Notes: generated by a model from the letters alone, not told the origin. Positions 1 through 9,438 are shown, counted from the stretch's first letter. The stretch is 19,886 nt of DNA from Chrysochromulina tobinii (GCA_001275005.1 JWZX01002828.1:1-19886); one strand, 5' to 3'. Numbers and translations: made by a program.

Positions 1-303
1 GACGGTCGTACTCGAGTACGACCGGACGAATCTGGCGTGGGGATATAGTAAATACTCCGGGCCGGACGGCGGTGGACCCGGTAACCGTTAAACTGTTGCT
101 CTATTCTGCGCAAGCGGGTTCGCGGGTTGGCATTAGGTTGGCATGCGCCCCGGGAGCGGGACCGCGCCGAAGCCGGCGCGCCCGCGAAGGCCGAACAAAG
201 CGAAGCGCCGCCATCCCCCGAGCCCCGTGTCATTCGTCTCAATAGCTCTGACTTTGAGCGCAGGTTGACGGTGAAGTTGGGGCGGGGCGCGGCTCAGGTC
301 CAA
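1..303. other. intergenic, 3' flank of the minus-strand proline-rich gene
   Basis: No convincing coding region. Besides the palindrome at 3-24, it holds a 9-bp direct repeat GGTTGGCAT at 126-134 and 137-145. Short open frames across it have no conserved-looking sequence. Confidence 0.5.
3..24. repeat. 22-bp perfect palindrome
   Basis: Bases 3-24 are a perfect inverted repeat with no spacer, centred on a CTCGAG core. It lies in non-coding DNA about 280 bp beyond the stop codon of the minus-strand gene at 306-1257. It could be a dimeric protein-binding site, a cruciform, or the end of a larger element cut by the window edge. No function can be assigned. Confidence 0.6.
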
Positions 304-1257
304 TCAATCTGTTGCCGAAGCTCGCTCATAGTCGTGCGGCACGACGTGCAGGCCCCGCGCCGGAGATGAGACAGCAACAGCAATGTGCGCGAGGGCAGCA
401 CTCACAAGCCCTGACTGTTGTGGGCAAGGCGTGGGGTCGACGCTGAGCGGGAACGGGTTGTGCGGGTCGTGCACGTGGTCGTCGCCATGCGGGTCGCCCT
501 TCCATGCGAGCCTAGCGCCCTCGTTTGTTCGTCGTTGCGCAACAAGCGTGAGAGGGATGAAGAGCACTAAGAGCGGTAGGACAAGCATGAACGAATAGTC
601 CAATTGGTCGCCATGAGGGGCTGACAGACTCGCAGCAGCAGCTTCGTATGCTAAGGGCGCGCTTGGCGTCAGTGGTCCTGGAAACTGTGGATACGGTGCG
701 GGAGCTGGTGGGAACGCCCACGCAGCGCCGAGCGGCGCAATGGGTCGGGGCGGCGGCAGCTGTTGCGGCGTCGGCGACAAAAGCCATTGTGACGATGCGG
801 GTCGCAGGAATGGCAAGGGGGGCGGCGTATAAATCAACGGTAGTGGCAGCAGCGATGGCGCCGGTTCCGTCGCTAAACGAAGCGGCTGTGGCGGACGCGG
901 CATCGACGGAGGCAACCAGGACAGGAAAGGCGTCACGTCAGGCCTTGGTGCCAGAGGTGGAGCAGGTGGTGGCGCAGGAGATGGAGACGGTGACGGCAGT
1001 GACGCTGGGCACATATAAGGAGGAGGAAGCCGATGTGGCCGTGGCGGCGGCGTGGGCGATTGGGCCGTAGCCAAAGGAGCAGCAGCAACCTTCAGTCCGG
1101 TCATGCCGATCAGCACCTGCACCTGCGTTGGCAGTGTGCCCTCACCGACTATGCCCATGTCCCGGTTCATGGATGCCACTGCATCCTTCACGGGTGTCTC
1201 GTTGGAGATGCCAAAGAAGGTGCGGAGCGCTGAAACGCTGTCAGCGAAGGATGCCAT
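304..1257 (-). CDS. proline-rich single-pass membrane protein, unknown family
   Basis: I do not recognise this gene. The first ATG at 1257 gives about 317 aa. Residues 1-55 form a compact, non-repetitive segment (LRTFFGI, a VKDAVASMN stretch, then MGIVGEGTLPTQV) that looks like a small conserved helical domain. Residues ~60-205 are very rich in proline (PPP, SPSPSP). One strong transmembrane helix follows at ~221-240 (FMLVLPLLVLFIPLTLV), ended by basic AQRR. The tail is short and contains a His/Asp-rich patch (GDDHVHDPH). No N-terminal signal peptide is visible, so topology is uncertain. It is divergent from the TOG-array gene, with only ~166 bp between the start codons. Overlapping plus-strand open frames are probably shadows of the proline codons. 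Expression is unproven. Confidence 0.5.
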   Translation of the reverse strand: MASFADSVSALRTFFGISNETPVKDAVASMNRDMGIVGEGTLPTQVQVLIGMTGLKVAAAPLATAQSPTPPPRPHRLPPPYMCPASLPSPSPSPAPPPAPPLAPRPDVTPFLSWLPPSMPRPPQPLRLATEPAPSLLPLPLIYTPPPLPFLRPASSQWLLSPTPQQLPPPRPIAPLGAAWAFPPAPAPYPQFPGPLTPSAPLAYEAAAASLSAPHGDQLDYSFMLVLPLLVLFIPLTLVAQRRTNEGARLAWKGDPHGDDHVHDPHNPFPLSVDPTPCPQQSGLVSAALAHIAVAVSSPARGLHVVPHDYERASATD

Positions 1258-1423
1258 CACCTCTTGTTTGTGTCTCTATGAAGACTCTCGAAGTATGGTA
1301 AGCAGAATTAGGCATTGTTGCGCACATCTTCTTGTAAATTTTGTCCGGTTTTGGGAGCACAAAACGAGACAGGCGTCGTCGGTCGATAAAGTTCGGCCAT
1401 AAACACCCGACGACGCTGCACAC
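1258..1423. promoter_or_regulatory. short divergent intergenic region, probable bidirectional promoter
   Basis: This 166-bp gap separates the start codons of two divergent genes, so both promoters and both 5' leaders must share it. It is less GC-rich than its surroundings, with T-rich stretches around 1330-1350. No clear TATA box is visible. The promoter role is inferred from gene arrangement only. Confidence 0.4.
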
Positions 1424-4400
1424 ATGATGGAGTGGAGTACGGCTTTGAGGCAGTGTTCGGCGCCGAACTCTCAGCAGCGCTCGGAGGCGATCGACCAGTT
1501 GACAGAGCTTCTGCAGCAGAACGATTGGCAGCTGCCTTCCGGCGAGGGTGGCAACGTTTTCATGGCCCTCCGAGAAAGGCTCAGCGACAGCAACTGGTAT
1601 GCGCCCGTCGAACCGCTCTCACGTGAAGCGAGGTGCTTGGGCGTGCCGACGTGTGACGAGCGGATCGGTTGTTCTCTGTGCGCGCATCGTCCAGGTCGGT
1701 CAGTCAAAAGTGCTTGTTGCTCATTGGTGATCTCGTGGCCGAGCCCAATGTCGAGGTGCATCGCTGTGCCCATTCCCTTCGGGGCTCGTCCCGTGCGTGC
1801 TTTCGATATCTGATCTGTGATGGGCGAGCGGTGCTGCGCAGGTCGACGATCTCGCTCGAACGCACGTTATGCAAGGCCTCGTGGCCAAGGTGGCAGACTC
1901 CAAAGTGGTTGTGCGCAAGGCAGCTTCGCAAGCCCTCGTCTCTTACCTCCTCAGCACTCGCGATGCCGAAGCTGTGATGATCTGTCTGCAGCGCAACGGC
2001 CTCGAGTCGGCCGACTGGCGTCAACGCCAGGCGCGCTGCACGCCTCTCGAGTGCACGTCGCGCCCTCCCGCCACTCTCCTCGTGTGCTCGCACCTCGTGT
2101 GCTCCTGACCCTTGAACCCCTTCCTGCTCCTCTCTCACGTGTGCCGCCTCCCAATCCTCCCAATCCTCCTCCAGGCGACTGCCCTTTTCCTTTCGCTACC
2201 ATCGACGCCTCTGGACGGGGCAGCGCAGATCCATCGCGAGCTCGTCCGCTCCATCTGTGGCCTCCTTTTGGATCAAGTGGAGCAAGTGGCGCAATCGGCG
2301 CGGCAAGCGCTCGCCCGGTTGCGCCTCTCCATCGGCGAAGGCGAGTTTGCGGCGTGCTTACGCGCACTACCGTCCGCACTGCGAACCGCGTACGAGCAGC
2401 CCGATGGCACGGAGGTGGGCGCCAGCAGCGACATTGACAACCCGAATCACCCAGGTGCGCTCGAGTTCGGGTTCGTGAACGCGCGGCTCATGAGCGCGCT
2501 GCGAGAGGTCGGCAACTGGCAAGTGCGCGCCCAGGCTATCGCTGAATTGCAAACCCTCTTTGCCACGCTGTCCGCCGATATGTTTCCGCGCATCGAGCCC
2601 CACCTCGCGGCGTTCACCGACCTGCTGACGACGTTCCTGGAGGACGCCAATTTCAAGATCTCTCTTACCTCGCTGCAGATGCTCTCCGACCTCCTCGACC
2701 GCTTCGCCGAGCAGATCCGAAGCGGGCCCGACTCCGAGCGCGTCTTTCTTGCGATCGTGCCCCGCCTGATGGACAAATTTGGTGACAACAAGATCGTCAT
2801 CCGCCAGGCCAACTTTCGCCTCACCAAGAAGCTCATGGGCATTGTACCTCCCGACCGCGCGCTGCGTTCGCTCCTCGGCTACGCGCAGCACCAGAGCTCG
2901 CATATTCGTGAGCAGGCCATCTCGGTCCTCATTCAGACGCTTCTCGGCGCTCCACGTCAGCCGCCAGAGCTCTGCCGGACCGCGCTCATCGCCCTCTCCG
3001 CCCCTATCGCCGACACGAAGCCCAAAGTGCGACAAGCAGCACTCGAAGCGGCGGCGGTACTGCATGAGATGACGGGCGCCGCGGTCTTCGAGGGCATCCT
3101 ACTTGAGCTGCAGCTGGGCGACGACAAAACGACACGCATTATGGAGCGCGTGCGGCAGGGCAGGGCGGCCCTCCCCACGCTCTCCGCGGATGGCCTTGTC
3201 GAGTTTACCATGCAGCCAGGGATCGGCACCGCCACCGCCAACGCCGCGCCGCCTCTCGCGAGGCCGCCCTCGGCGGGACGCGATCGCGGCAGCGGCACCG
3301 CCCTGGGCGGCGGAGTGGGAGGGGGTAGCGCCTGCAGCTCTTGCTGCGGCAGCATGAACGGCGACTCCGCCACTGGCGGTGGCGGGATTGCAGCCGGCGG
3401 CGGGGGGGGCGGTGCACTGCCCCCGACGGCTGAGGAGCCCTCGCCCCCGCAGACGCAACCAATTCCGCGCGCGATCGTTCAGCAGACGGCTGGCAGCGAC
3501 TACTCGGACCTACTCGAGTTCACTGCAGGCGGCCGGCGCATCGCCACGTCCAAGGGACGGCTGCCATGGGAGACCACGGGGCGAGATGGCGTGGCAAGCC
3601 GTGGCAAGCCAGGACCGCGTGCGGCGCCGCCGCCGCTTCTCGAGGTGGCGCACGAAGGCGAAGGGTCATCAGAGCACGAGATGCCGCCGACCTCGCTGTC
3701 CGCGCGTGACACGCGAGCCATACGCATCGAGGTGCCGGCCGCCCACTGTGCTAGCGGCCCCCTGTCGGCGCCGAGCTACCTACACGCGCACGGCGGCGGC
3801 GGCGCGCACTGGGGCGAGGATGGGGATGGGTTGCCCCTACGCGTGACGCCGTCACCTTCGATGGCTGGTCTTTCGGACGTCTCGCCGATGGATCGCGAGC
3901 AGAAGATTCAGCTGTGGCTGCCCGAGCGCATCGGCGCGGATGGCGCGCCATCCATGAGTGCTCCACGGCCGACAGCGTCCCGCCGTGCGCAGGCTGGTGG
4001 CGCAAGCGGTGGCGGTGACTCGTTGAGCAGCAGCTTTGACTCGGTTGGTGGCGACGTCGGCCCTCGCGATTCGCTCAAGCTCATCAAGAGGCGGCAGCAG
4101 TCATTTGCGAGCGCACCCGCTGCAACCAGTGGCTCGGCACTCGACGGCGCACCCATGTCCGCCGCGCCAAGCGCCGCTTCAGCCGGCGGCCCGCGTGCGG
4201 TCAGTGCCACAGGCCGCGCGCCTCAGGTTCGGCTGCCGTTTGAAGAGCGGCAGCGCTCGTCCTCCGCACCGCACAAGCGCAACGATGGAGCGGGGCCGTC
4301 CCTGCCAGATCCTAACGAGCGGCTCGAGGAGGGCATGCGTGCCATCGAGGAGGCGCACGCGCAGGGCAGCACGGGCGTCGCGGGCACGGGCGTCGCGGGC

Positions 4401-6545
4401 ACGGGCGTCGCGGGCACGGGCGTCGCGGGCGTGGGATTGTCGGGCGCCGGCATCGCTGGCCGCATAGCGACGCTCGGCGTTGTCGCCGAGGGTGGTGGCC
4501 TGCGCCTCGGCGCTGCGTCTCTTGGTGAGTGTGGCGCGATGGGTGCCGATGATGCGAGCCGAGCGAACGCACACACTGGTGCCTACCCGAGCCGACGATC
4601 CACCACTCTATTGCGCGCACGGTGTGGCGCGACCGGTGGTTTGGCCGCGGGAGCTGCCGAGGCGCCGGGAGTGGCACCGCTGGCACGTGGCAGCGTTGTT
4701 CGCCGATCGGGTGAATTGAACCTGCAACTTGACGGCGTTGCCGTCGCGAGGGGTGGAGTCAGCATGGACGACGAGGGCAGCGCACGGAAGGGGGGGAGCA
4801 GTATGAGCGGGCGCGTTGCATCTGCCGCGCCCGTGAGCGAGCCGCCTCTTCTGACTGGCGCGGACGGCAACGCAGTCAAGATGCTCGAGGAGTTACGGAC
4901 GGAAGACCTCAAGGGGTTGCCTGCACTGCCGCCCGAGAGCACGATGCGAACGGTCCTCGAGTTACTGCGCTCGGACGACTGGGGTGCACACTTCGACTCG
5001 ATCAATCTGCTGCGTCGGCTCGTCGCGTGGGCGGACGAGAGCGGCAATGACGGCGGCCTGCTCAGCCACCTGCACTCGATCAATCTGCTTCTCATCCAGT
5101 ATGCCGACTCGCTGCGCTCCTCGCTGGCCAAGAACGCGGTCGTTTGTTTCCGCGAGCTCTTTTGCTACCTCGGCACAAAGATAGAGGCCGATCTTGACCT
5201 GATCGTTCCTGTGCTCATCAAGAAGGCGGGTGAGTCGAACGGCTTCATCTGTGACGAGGCGAACAAGGCCCTCACGATGATGGTTCACAACGTGTCCGAG
5301 TCGCGGGCGATCACGGCGCTGCTGACTTCTTGGTCGCATCGCAATCCGTCCGCGCGGGCGAAGGCGGCGACACACCTCGCTAAGGCCCTCGAAGTCATGG
5401 GCTACGACCGTGTGCTACAGTCTCGCGAGCTGGACCGAGTGTTGCCGATCTTGCCGACCATGCTCGGCGAGGGCCTCTCCGAGACGCGCGCCGCGGCGAA
5501 GCACATCATTGCGGGCCTCACCCGCGAGGCGCGCCACTCGCCCGCCGATAGTGAACGCCTCGAGCGTCTGCTGCGCCGCAACCTGAGCGAGCCCGCCTAT
5601 CGGAAGCTGCGCGACTCGGTGGATATGATGCAGCACCCTGACCCCAACTCTTTATTGGCGGACGGCCTCAAGATGAGCGGCGGCCCTGCTATCCGCAACA
5701 AGGAAGGGCGCCGGGGTGGTGCTGTCGGGTCGTCAGCCAATGCACCTGCATCGGCGGCGGCTGAGGGGGGGCGGCGAGGTGGCGGCGGCGGCGGCGGGAG
5801 CTCAAATCTCGATGACCTTGGCGGTGTGAGCGGCTCGAGGTTTGGCAGTAAAGGCAGCGGCGGTGTCGGCGGCAGTGGCGACCTCAGCGAACTCGAGGAC
5901 GCGTTCAAGAGCCTCGCGTCGACGGACTGGTCGACGAGGATCGAAGGCGTCATGTCCCTTGCAGAACTTGTTACGGAGCAGCCAGAGACGCTTGGCACAC
6001 GGGCCAACCTGCTCACCATGTTCGATCACCTGACGCCGCGGCTAACTGACTCGAATTCGAAGGTCATTATCGTGGCTCTGCAGAAGCTTCAGGAGATGGT
6101 CCCATTAATCTGCGATGGGCTGCCGAGCGTTGTCGCAACGTTGGTGCCTGCGCTCGGCACCTCACTCGCCTCGAGCAACGCCCAAGTGCGAGCCATCGTA
6201 CCGGCGGTGATCGACACTCTCGTCAAGGAGGTGGCACACGATGCGCTTATGCAACCCTTTGCCAACTGCGTCCTCTACTCGCCGCCTAAGGCGCGACCTA
6301 TGATGATCGACAAGTTGCGCGAGCTCTCGACCTCGGTGTACGCGGCCAAGCCACAACTTGTTATCAAACACGTGTTGCCCACTGCCTGGCGCCTGCTTGA
6401 GGACAACCGCGCGGACCTGCGCACAAACACCGTGCAGCTCCTGCGCATTCTCCACGTGCTTCTGGGTCCGGCTCTGCTCGAGCACGCGCAGACCACGCCT
6501 GCTGCAGTGCAGAGGCGGCTCCAAGAAATTGTGCAGACGCTTTGA
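1424..6545 (+). CDS. TOGARAM/crescerin-like four-TOG microtubule regulator (4 exons)
   Basis: My model joins 1424-1596, 1695-1755, 1842-2030 and 2175-6545 into about 1597 aa (human TOGARAM1 is about 1720). Four HEAT-repeat TOG domains are visible: TOG1 ~1-213, TOG2 ~238-480, TOG3 ~1055-1290 and TOG4 ~1378-1597. Between TOG2 and TOG3 is a ~570-residue low-complexity Gly/Ala/Ser linker. Each TOG shows intra-HEAT motifs such as DSNW, DWRQRQ, GNWQVRAQA, DDWGAHFDS and STDWSTR. TOG3 has the LRSSLAKNA and KAGESN-F-I pattern of the TOGARAM family, and TOG4 has PRLTDSNSKV. In that family these proteins bind tubulin and shape the axoneme of cilia. The 2+2 TOG layout and TOG3/TOG4 sequence favour TOGARAM over CLASP or XMAP215. 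Exon phases all fit. It implies a flagellated organism. Confidence 0.8.
1597..1694 (+). other. intron 1 of the TOG-array gene (GT-AG, 98 bp)
   Basis: The donor is GTATGC after AACTG and the acceptor is GTCCAG. Removal joins DSNW to SVSQKCLLLIGDL, which reads as a continuous TOG helix pair. An alternative acceptor nine bases downstream (after 1703) also keeps the frame but would lose the tryptophan that TOG domains conserve here. Confidence 0.7.
1756..1841 (+). other. intron 2 of the TOG-array gene (GT-AG, 86 bp)
   Basis: The donor is GTGCAT after GTCGAG and the acceptor is GCGCAG. Phase is 0. Splicing joins EPNVE to VDDLARTHVMQGLVAKVADSK, restoring a normal HEAT repeat. AGGT occurs at both junctions. 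Confidence 0.7.
2031..2174 (+). other. intron 3 of the TOG-array gene, apparently GC-AG (144 bp)
   Basis: The acceptor at 2174 follows a long pyrimidine tract (2111-2172), with a CTGAC branch-like sequence at 2104-2108. The best protein joins DWRQRQ to ATALFLSLP, the standard TOG pattern, and requires a GC donor (CAG|GCGCGC). The heptamer CCAGGCG occurs at both junctions. In-frame GT donors at 2082 and 2097 are possible but would insert about 17-22 unlikely residues into the helix. Confidence 0.6.
4371..4430 (+). repeat. 15-bp tandem repeat, four perfect copies, inside the TOG linker
   Basis: Four identical 15-bp units at 4371-4385, 4386-4400, 4401-4415 and 4416-4430 encode a TGVAG pentapeptide repeat. 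A decayed fifth unit follows at 4431-4445. The unit length keeps the reading frame, so copy number can vary without breaking the protein. Confidence 0.9.
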
Positions 6546-7067
6546 CGCTTTGATGCAGCTAATTCGTACGTAATCGTACGGAGATGAGGCTTTCGACGGA
6601 CGACGCAATATGCGCCAGGGTAACCTGGAGTTGTCCGATCGTTTTCCTGGGCGTTTCCAACCGCATGCCGAGCATTTCTGCCCACGGTCCGTTGTCGTGT
6701 CACTGTCACAGGTTCGCGCTGACTGTCGCGGTCTGTCCGCTGATCCGGTCCACAAGTTACTCAATTTATAATTACAAAATCCCACACCGCATACGCCCAC
6801 GCCACACTTGCACGGCACCTTTTATTTAATATTTTCATATATTGATATATTACGGTCGCTAGAGGTTTTACGCTTTGGTGTGAATTAAAACCATTGGCTG
6901 TGAATGGAATGCCCTTCACGCTTTGAGTTTGTTCTACGCGTGTTGGTGTGTTGTGGTGTGGTGTGGATGGACGTGAAGCGGCTGTGACGTGTGCGAGGTG
7001 TTGCCCTTCACGCTTTTGAGTTTGGTTTGTGCATGTTGGTGTGATTGTGAATGAACGTGAAAAAGCG
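6546..7067. other. intergenic: TOG-gene 3' flank and NELF-B upstream region
   Basis: Just after the stop is a short inverted repeat, CGTACG-TAAT-CGTACG (6565-6580). Bases ~6765-6885 are strikingly AT-rich for this DNA (runs such as TTTATTTAATATTTTCATATATTGATATATT) and probably mark the NELF-B promoter region. The last ~160 bp hold an imperfect direct repeat described separately. No gene is seen. Confidence 0.5.
6911..7067 (+). repeat. imperfect ~65-75 bp direct repeat next to the NELF-B start
   Basis: Copy A starts at 6911 and copy B at 7003. Both begin GCCCTTCACGCTTT(T)GAGTTTG, share TGTTGGTGTG, and end with a GTGAA-GCG-like stretch. Copy B runs directly into the ATG at 7068. It looks like a local duplication of the leader or core promoter. 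Confidence 0.7.
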
Positions 7068-9128
7068 ATGGAAGAGGAAACCACGAGCAACGCGGAGCAG
7101 CACGAGAACGTCCCAAACGTTAAACGGGCTCGTGACGAGCCGCTTGGCGCGCCCCCAGCAGCGCAGCGGCGGTTCATCTTGGAGCGCGGCTCTGAGCCGG
7201 TTCTAGGGCTGCTCGGGACGCTCGGCTTTCCGCGGCACGAGGCGCTCGAGGCTTTGGCCGCGCGGGCGAGATCTCAGTTGGTCGAAGCAATCACATCGAT
7301 GCCACCGCCTCGCCTGCGCAAACTGCTGCTCGCGAGCTTTCCGCACATCGACACCCCGCGGCTGCACGTGGTCGCGGCTGCGGCGCTTGCGCATGCACCT
7401 GAGCTCCCAACAGAAATCGTCACAACGCTCATTGGGCCGAAGCGTGAGCTGCTCGAGCAACTGCCATTGCGCGTCCGCCAGCGGGTGTGGGCGACGGAAG
7501 AACCGCCGACGCTCTTTCTCCAGGCGACGCATGCGCTGATTATTGCCCTGCAGGAGGAGGGCGCACAGCAGCTCGCCCGTGTAGCGCTGCGTGAGGCAGC
7601 CGAGATCCCACCCAAGCGCCGTCGCGCCGAGAGCGGCCCGCTGCAGGAACTCGTCGCGCTCGTTGGTTCGCGGCCGCTCTACGTGGCCCTTACGCAGTTG
7701 TGTGCTGACATCTTCCGCAACAACAGCGACCCGACCGTCGCGGGACTGCGCACCGACCTGACTATGGCGCTGCACGAGGCAGCGGACGCTGATCGCCCCG
7801 TGGCGCGTTGGGATCTGTTGCACACCTTTATCTGCTGCGTGGACGCCGCGTTGCGCGAGCGGCGACTGGAGAGCCGTGCGGCACATATCCTGCTCTCGCA
7901 CCTGACTGCTGCAGGGCTGCCGGTGCTGCCTGAGAGCGGTGCGGCGGGTCCGAGCTCCGCGACCGCTCCGCTGCCAGCGGTGTTTGAAGCCTTCGTGGGC
8001 AACGCCGCGACGCCGCATGCGGTTCTACTCGAGCTAGCGATGATACTCAGCCAATCGCCGGTGCAGCAATTGCTCGCCGAGTCCACTCTCGCGCGCCTCG
8101 AAGCAGTGGTTGACCAGGGCACACTCCCGGGCACCGACGCGCAGCTGCGCGGCCTCATTCCGCTGCTGACGCTCGCACACAAGGCTCCTGCGTTTTCACG
8201 CGCGGGCCATGTCCCGCCAGCTGAGAAGTGGCGCGCGCTCCTCACGCTCATGCTCCACAAGGTGCTGCCGGTGGTCGCGGAGCTTATTGCGGACGATCGG
8301 ATTGCGGAAGAGAGCTCCAAGCTGGAGGAAGGTCCATCGCGCAAGAGGCTAGGCAAAGTGACAGCGGCCATCGATGGGCTCAGCAAAAGCGGTGGCAGCG
8401 GCGGCGGCGGCGTGCAGAGCATCCTGGAGATGCCCGAGGGTCCGGGTGGCTCCGCGGCCTCCGCGCCTCTGCTCCATGAGATCCGACGTCGACGCCACGC
8501 TGCGCCCGCCCTTCCCGCGTCGCTCGAGGTGATGCTCGAGAAGGGGCATGGGCGCGCCCTCGTGCTGCTGTACGTGCTTCGACGGGTTGAGGCGGCGGAT
8601 GAGGAGCGGGTAGAGCAACTCCTTCCGCTCATCACCCGCAAGGTGGGCCTCGATCTGCAGCACCACGACGATTTTGCAGGTGGTCTCGTCTCCGCTTTGA
8701 TCGCCGATCCCGCGCGACGGCTCACGCCGCGAATCGCCCGCGCCGCGATCAGCGGCTGCTTGGTCCCACTGAGCTCCCAGCTTGCTCAGCTGCACACGCA
8801 GCTGCTGCGGCTGCTGCAGTCGCAGTGGAGACTACTCATGCGTATCCCGGCGCTAGATGTGGCCGATCAGCCAGCCTCCACGGCATCCATGGCCGATGCG
8901 GTTGCCAGCGACGGCGAGGCTCCTCTCACGCTGCTTCAGATGGCCGCGCGCCAGGCACGAGCGAGCGGCGCACTGGTCGACACAGAAGAGTGCCGTGAAG
9001 CCAACAAGAATTTGTACTCGAGGTTGGAGCGAAGCGTACCAGAGCTGTTTGCGGCCACGCCCCTGGTGGCACCACTACCAAGGCCGGCGGCGCCGGGACG
9101 GGACCATGTCGGTGACACGCTTAAGTAA
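7068..9128 (+). CDS. NELFB: NELF-B / COBRA1, negative elongation factor subunit B
   Basis: The first in-frame ATG at 7068 gives about 686 aa (human NELF-B is about 580-630). NELF-B is an all-helical HEAT-like scaffold of the negative elongation factor complex, which with DSIF holds RNA polymerase II in the promoter-proximal pause. Family-like segments appear in order: LLGTLGFPRHEALEAL near residue 45 (human: LDLHG-PR), a VRQRVWATEE region (human: VKRQIW), GLRTDLTMALHEA, then FICCVDAALRERRLESRAAH. Further on come LELAMILSQSP, DQGTLPGTDAQLR and a C-terminal NKNLYSRLERSVPE (human: KELYSQLGEKLE). A Gly/Ser-rich insert lies at ~440-450. There are no introns. Similarity is judged from memory but is colinear across the protein. 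Symplekin was considered and dropped. Confidence 0.8.
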   Translation: MEEETTSNAEQHENVPNVKRARDEPLGAPPAAQRRFILERGSEPVLGLLGTLGFPRHEALEALAARARSQLVEAITSMPPPRLRKLLLASFPHIDTPRLHVVAAAALAHAPELPTEIVTTLIGPKRELLEQLPLRVRQRVWATEEPPTLFLQATHALIIALQEEGAQQLARVALREAAEIPPKRRRAESGPLQELVALVGSRPLYVALTQLCADIFRNNSDPTVAGLRTDLTMALHEAADADRPVARWDLLHTFICCVDAALRERRLESRAAHILLSHLTAAGLPVLPESGAAGPSSATAPLPAVFEAFVGNAATPHAVLLELAMILSQSPVQQLLAESTLARLEAVVDQGTLPGTDAQLRGLIPLLTLAHKAPAFSRAGHVPPAEKWRALLTLMLHKVLPVVAELIADDRIAEESSKLEEGPSRKRLGKVTAAIDGLSKSGGSGGGGVQSILEMPEGPGGSAASAPLLHEIRRRRHAAPALPASLEVMLEKGHGRALVLLYVLRRVEAADEERVEQLLPLITRKVGLDLQHHDDFAGGLVSALIADPARRLTPRIARAAISGCLVPLSSQLAQLHTQLLRLLQSQWRLLMRIPALDVADQPASTASMADAVASDGEAPLTLLQMAARQARASGALVDTEECREANKNLYSRLERSVPELFAATPLVAPLPRPAAPGRDHVGDTLK

Positions 9129-9438
9129 CGCTAAAGGGTTGTGTCATGTGGGATGTGGTAGGGGCATGTGGCCATTACTATTGAATTTGAATACTGAATT
9201 GGGGGCGGGGCGCACAAGCACGAAGCACGGACATAGGCGTGACGACTGGCGTGACCGGATGAAACCCGGATGAGTTTTTCCGAATATCCCGGGGCGTCAT
9301 TGAACTCACACCAACTTTGGCGTGCCGTCAGGCGTGCCGCGTCGCCGGTCTTGTATGCTGTTTACAAGTGTGGTGTGTTTCTGATTGTGAACGTCTTCTA
9401 CGAAGTGTGAATGGTTCGCATCTCGCGCCACGAGATCA
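9129..9438. other. intergenic: NELF-B 3' flank and PAP/fibrillin leader
   Basis: There is no gene here. A short upstream open frame begins with an ATG at 9411 and ends with TGA at 9453-9455, overlapping the PAP/fibrillin start codon at 9439 in another frame. GTGTGAA occurs at 9406-9412. No TATA box or poly(A) signal is obvious. Confidence 0.4.

Noticed and set aside
648-1070. Plus-strand frame of about 140 codons opposite the proline-rich gene
   Set aside because: It is the complement of proline and serine codons; the minus-strand frame has a transmembrane helix and a domain-like N-terminus.
2367-3065. Minus-strand open frames within the TOG gene, NELF-B and Tic110 (for example 7679-8725, 13743-14504)
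   Set aside because: They lie opposite strongly conserved coding sequence and show Arg/Ser/Ala-biased composition typical of antisense frames in GC-rich genes.
1424-6545. CLASP or XMAP215 identity
   Set aside because: The 2+2 TOG layout with a long central linker and the LRSSLAKNA and KAGESN-F-I motifs of TOG3 fit TOGARAM better.
7029-7067. Upstream extension of NELF-B to 7029
   Set aside because: It would start with GTG; the first in-frame ATG is 7068.
7068-9128. Symplekin identity
   Set aside because: First impression of a long helical repeat protein; the ordered motifs (LRTDLTMALHEA, CVDAALRERRLESRAAH, GTLP, NKNLYSRLE) match NELF-B instead, and the length is too short for symplekin.
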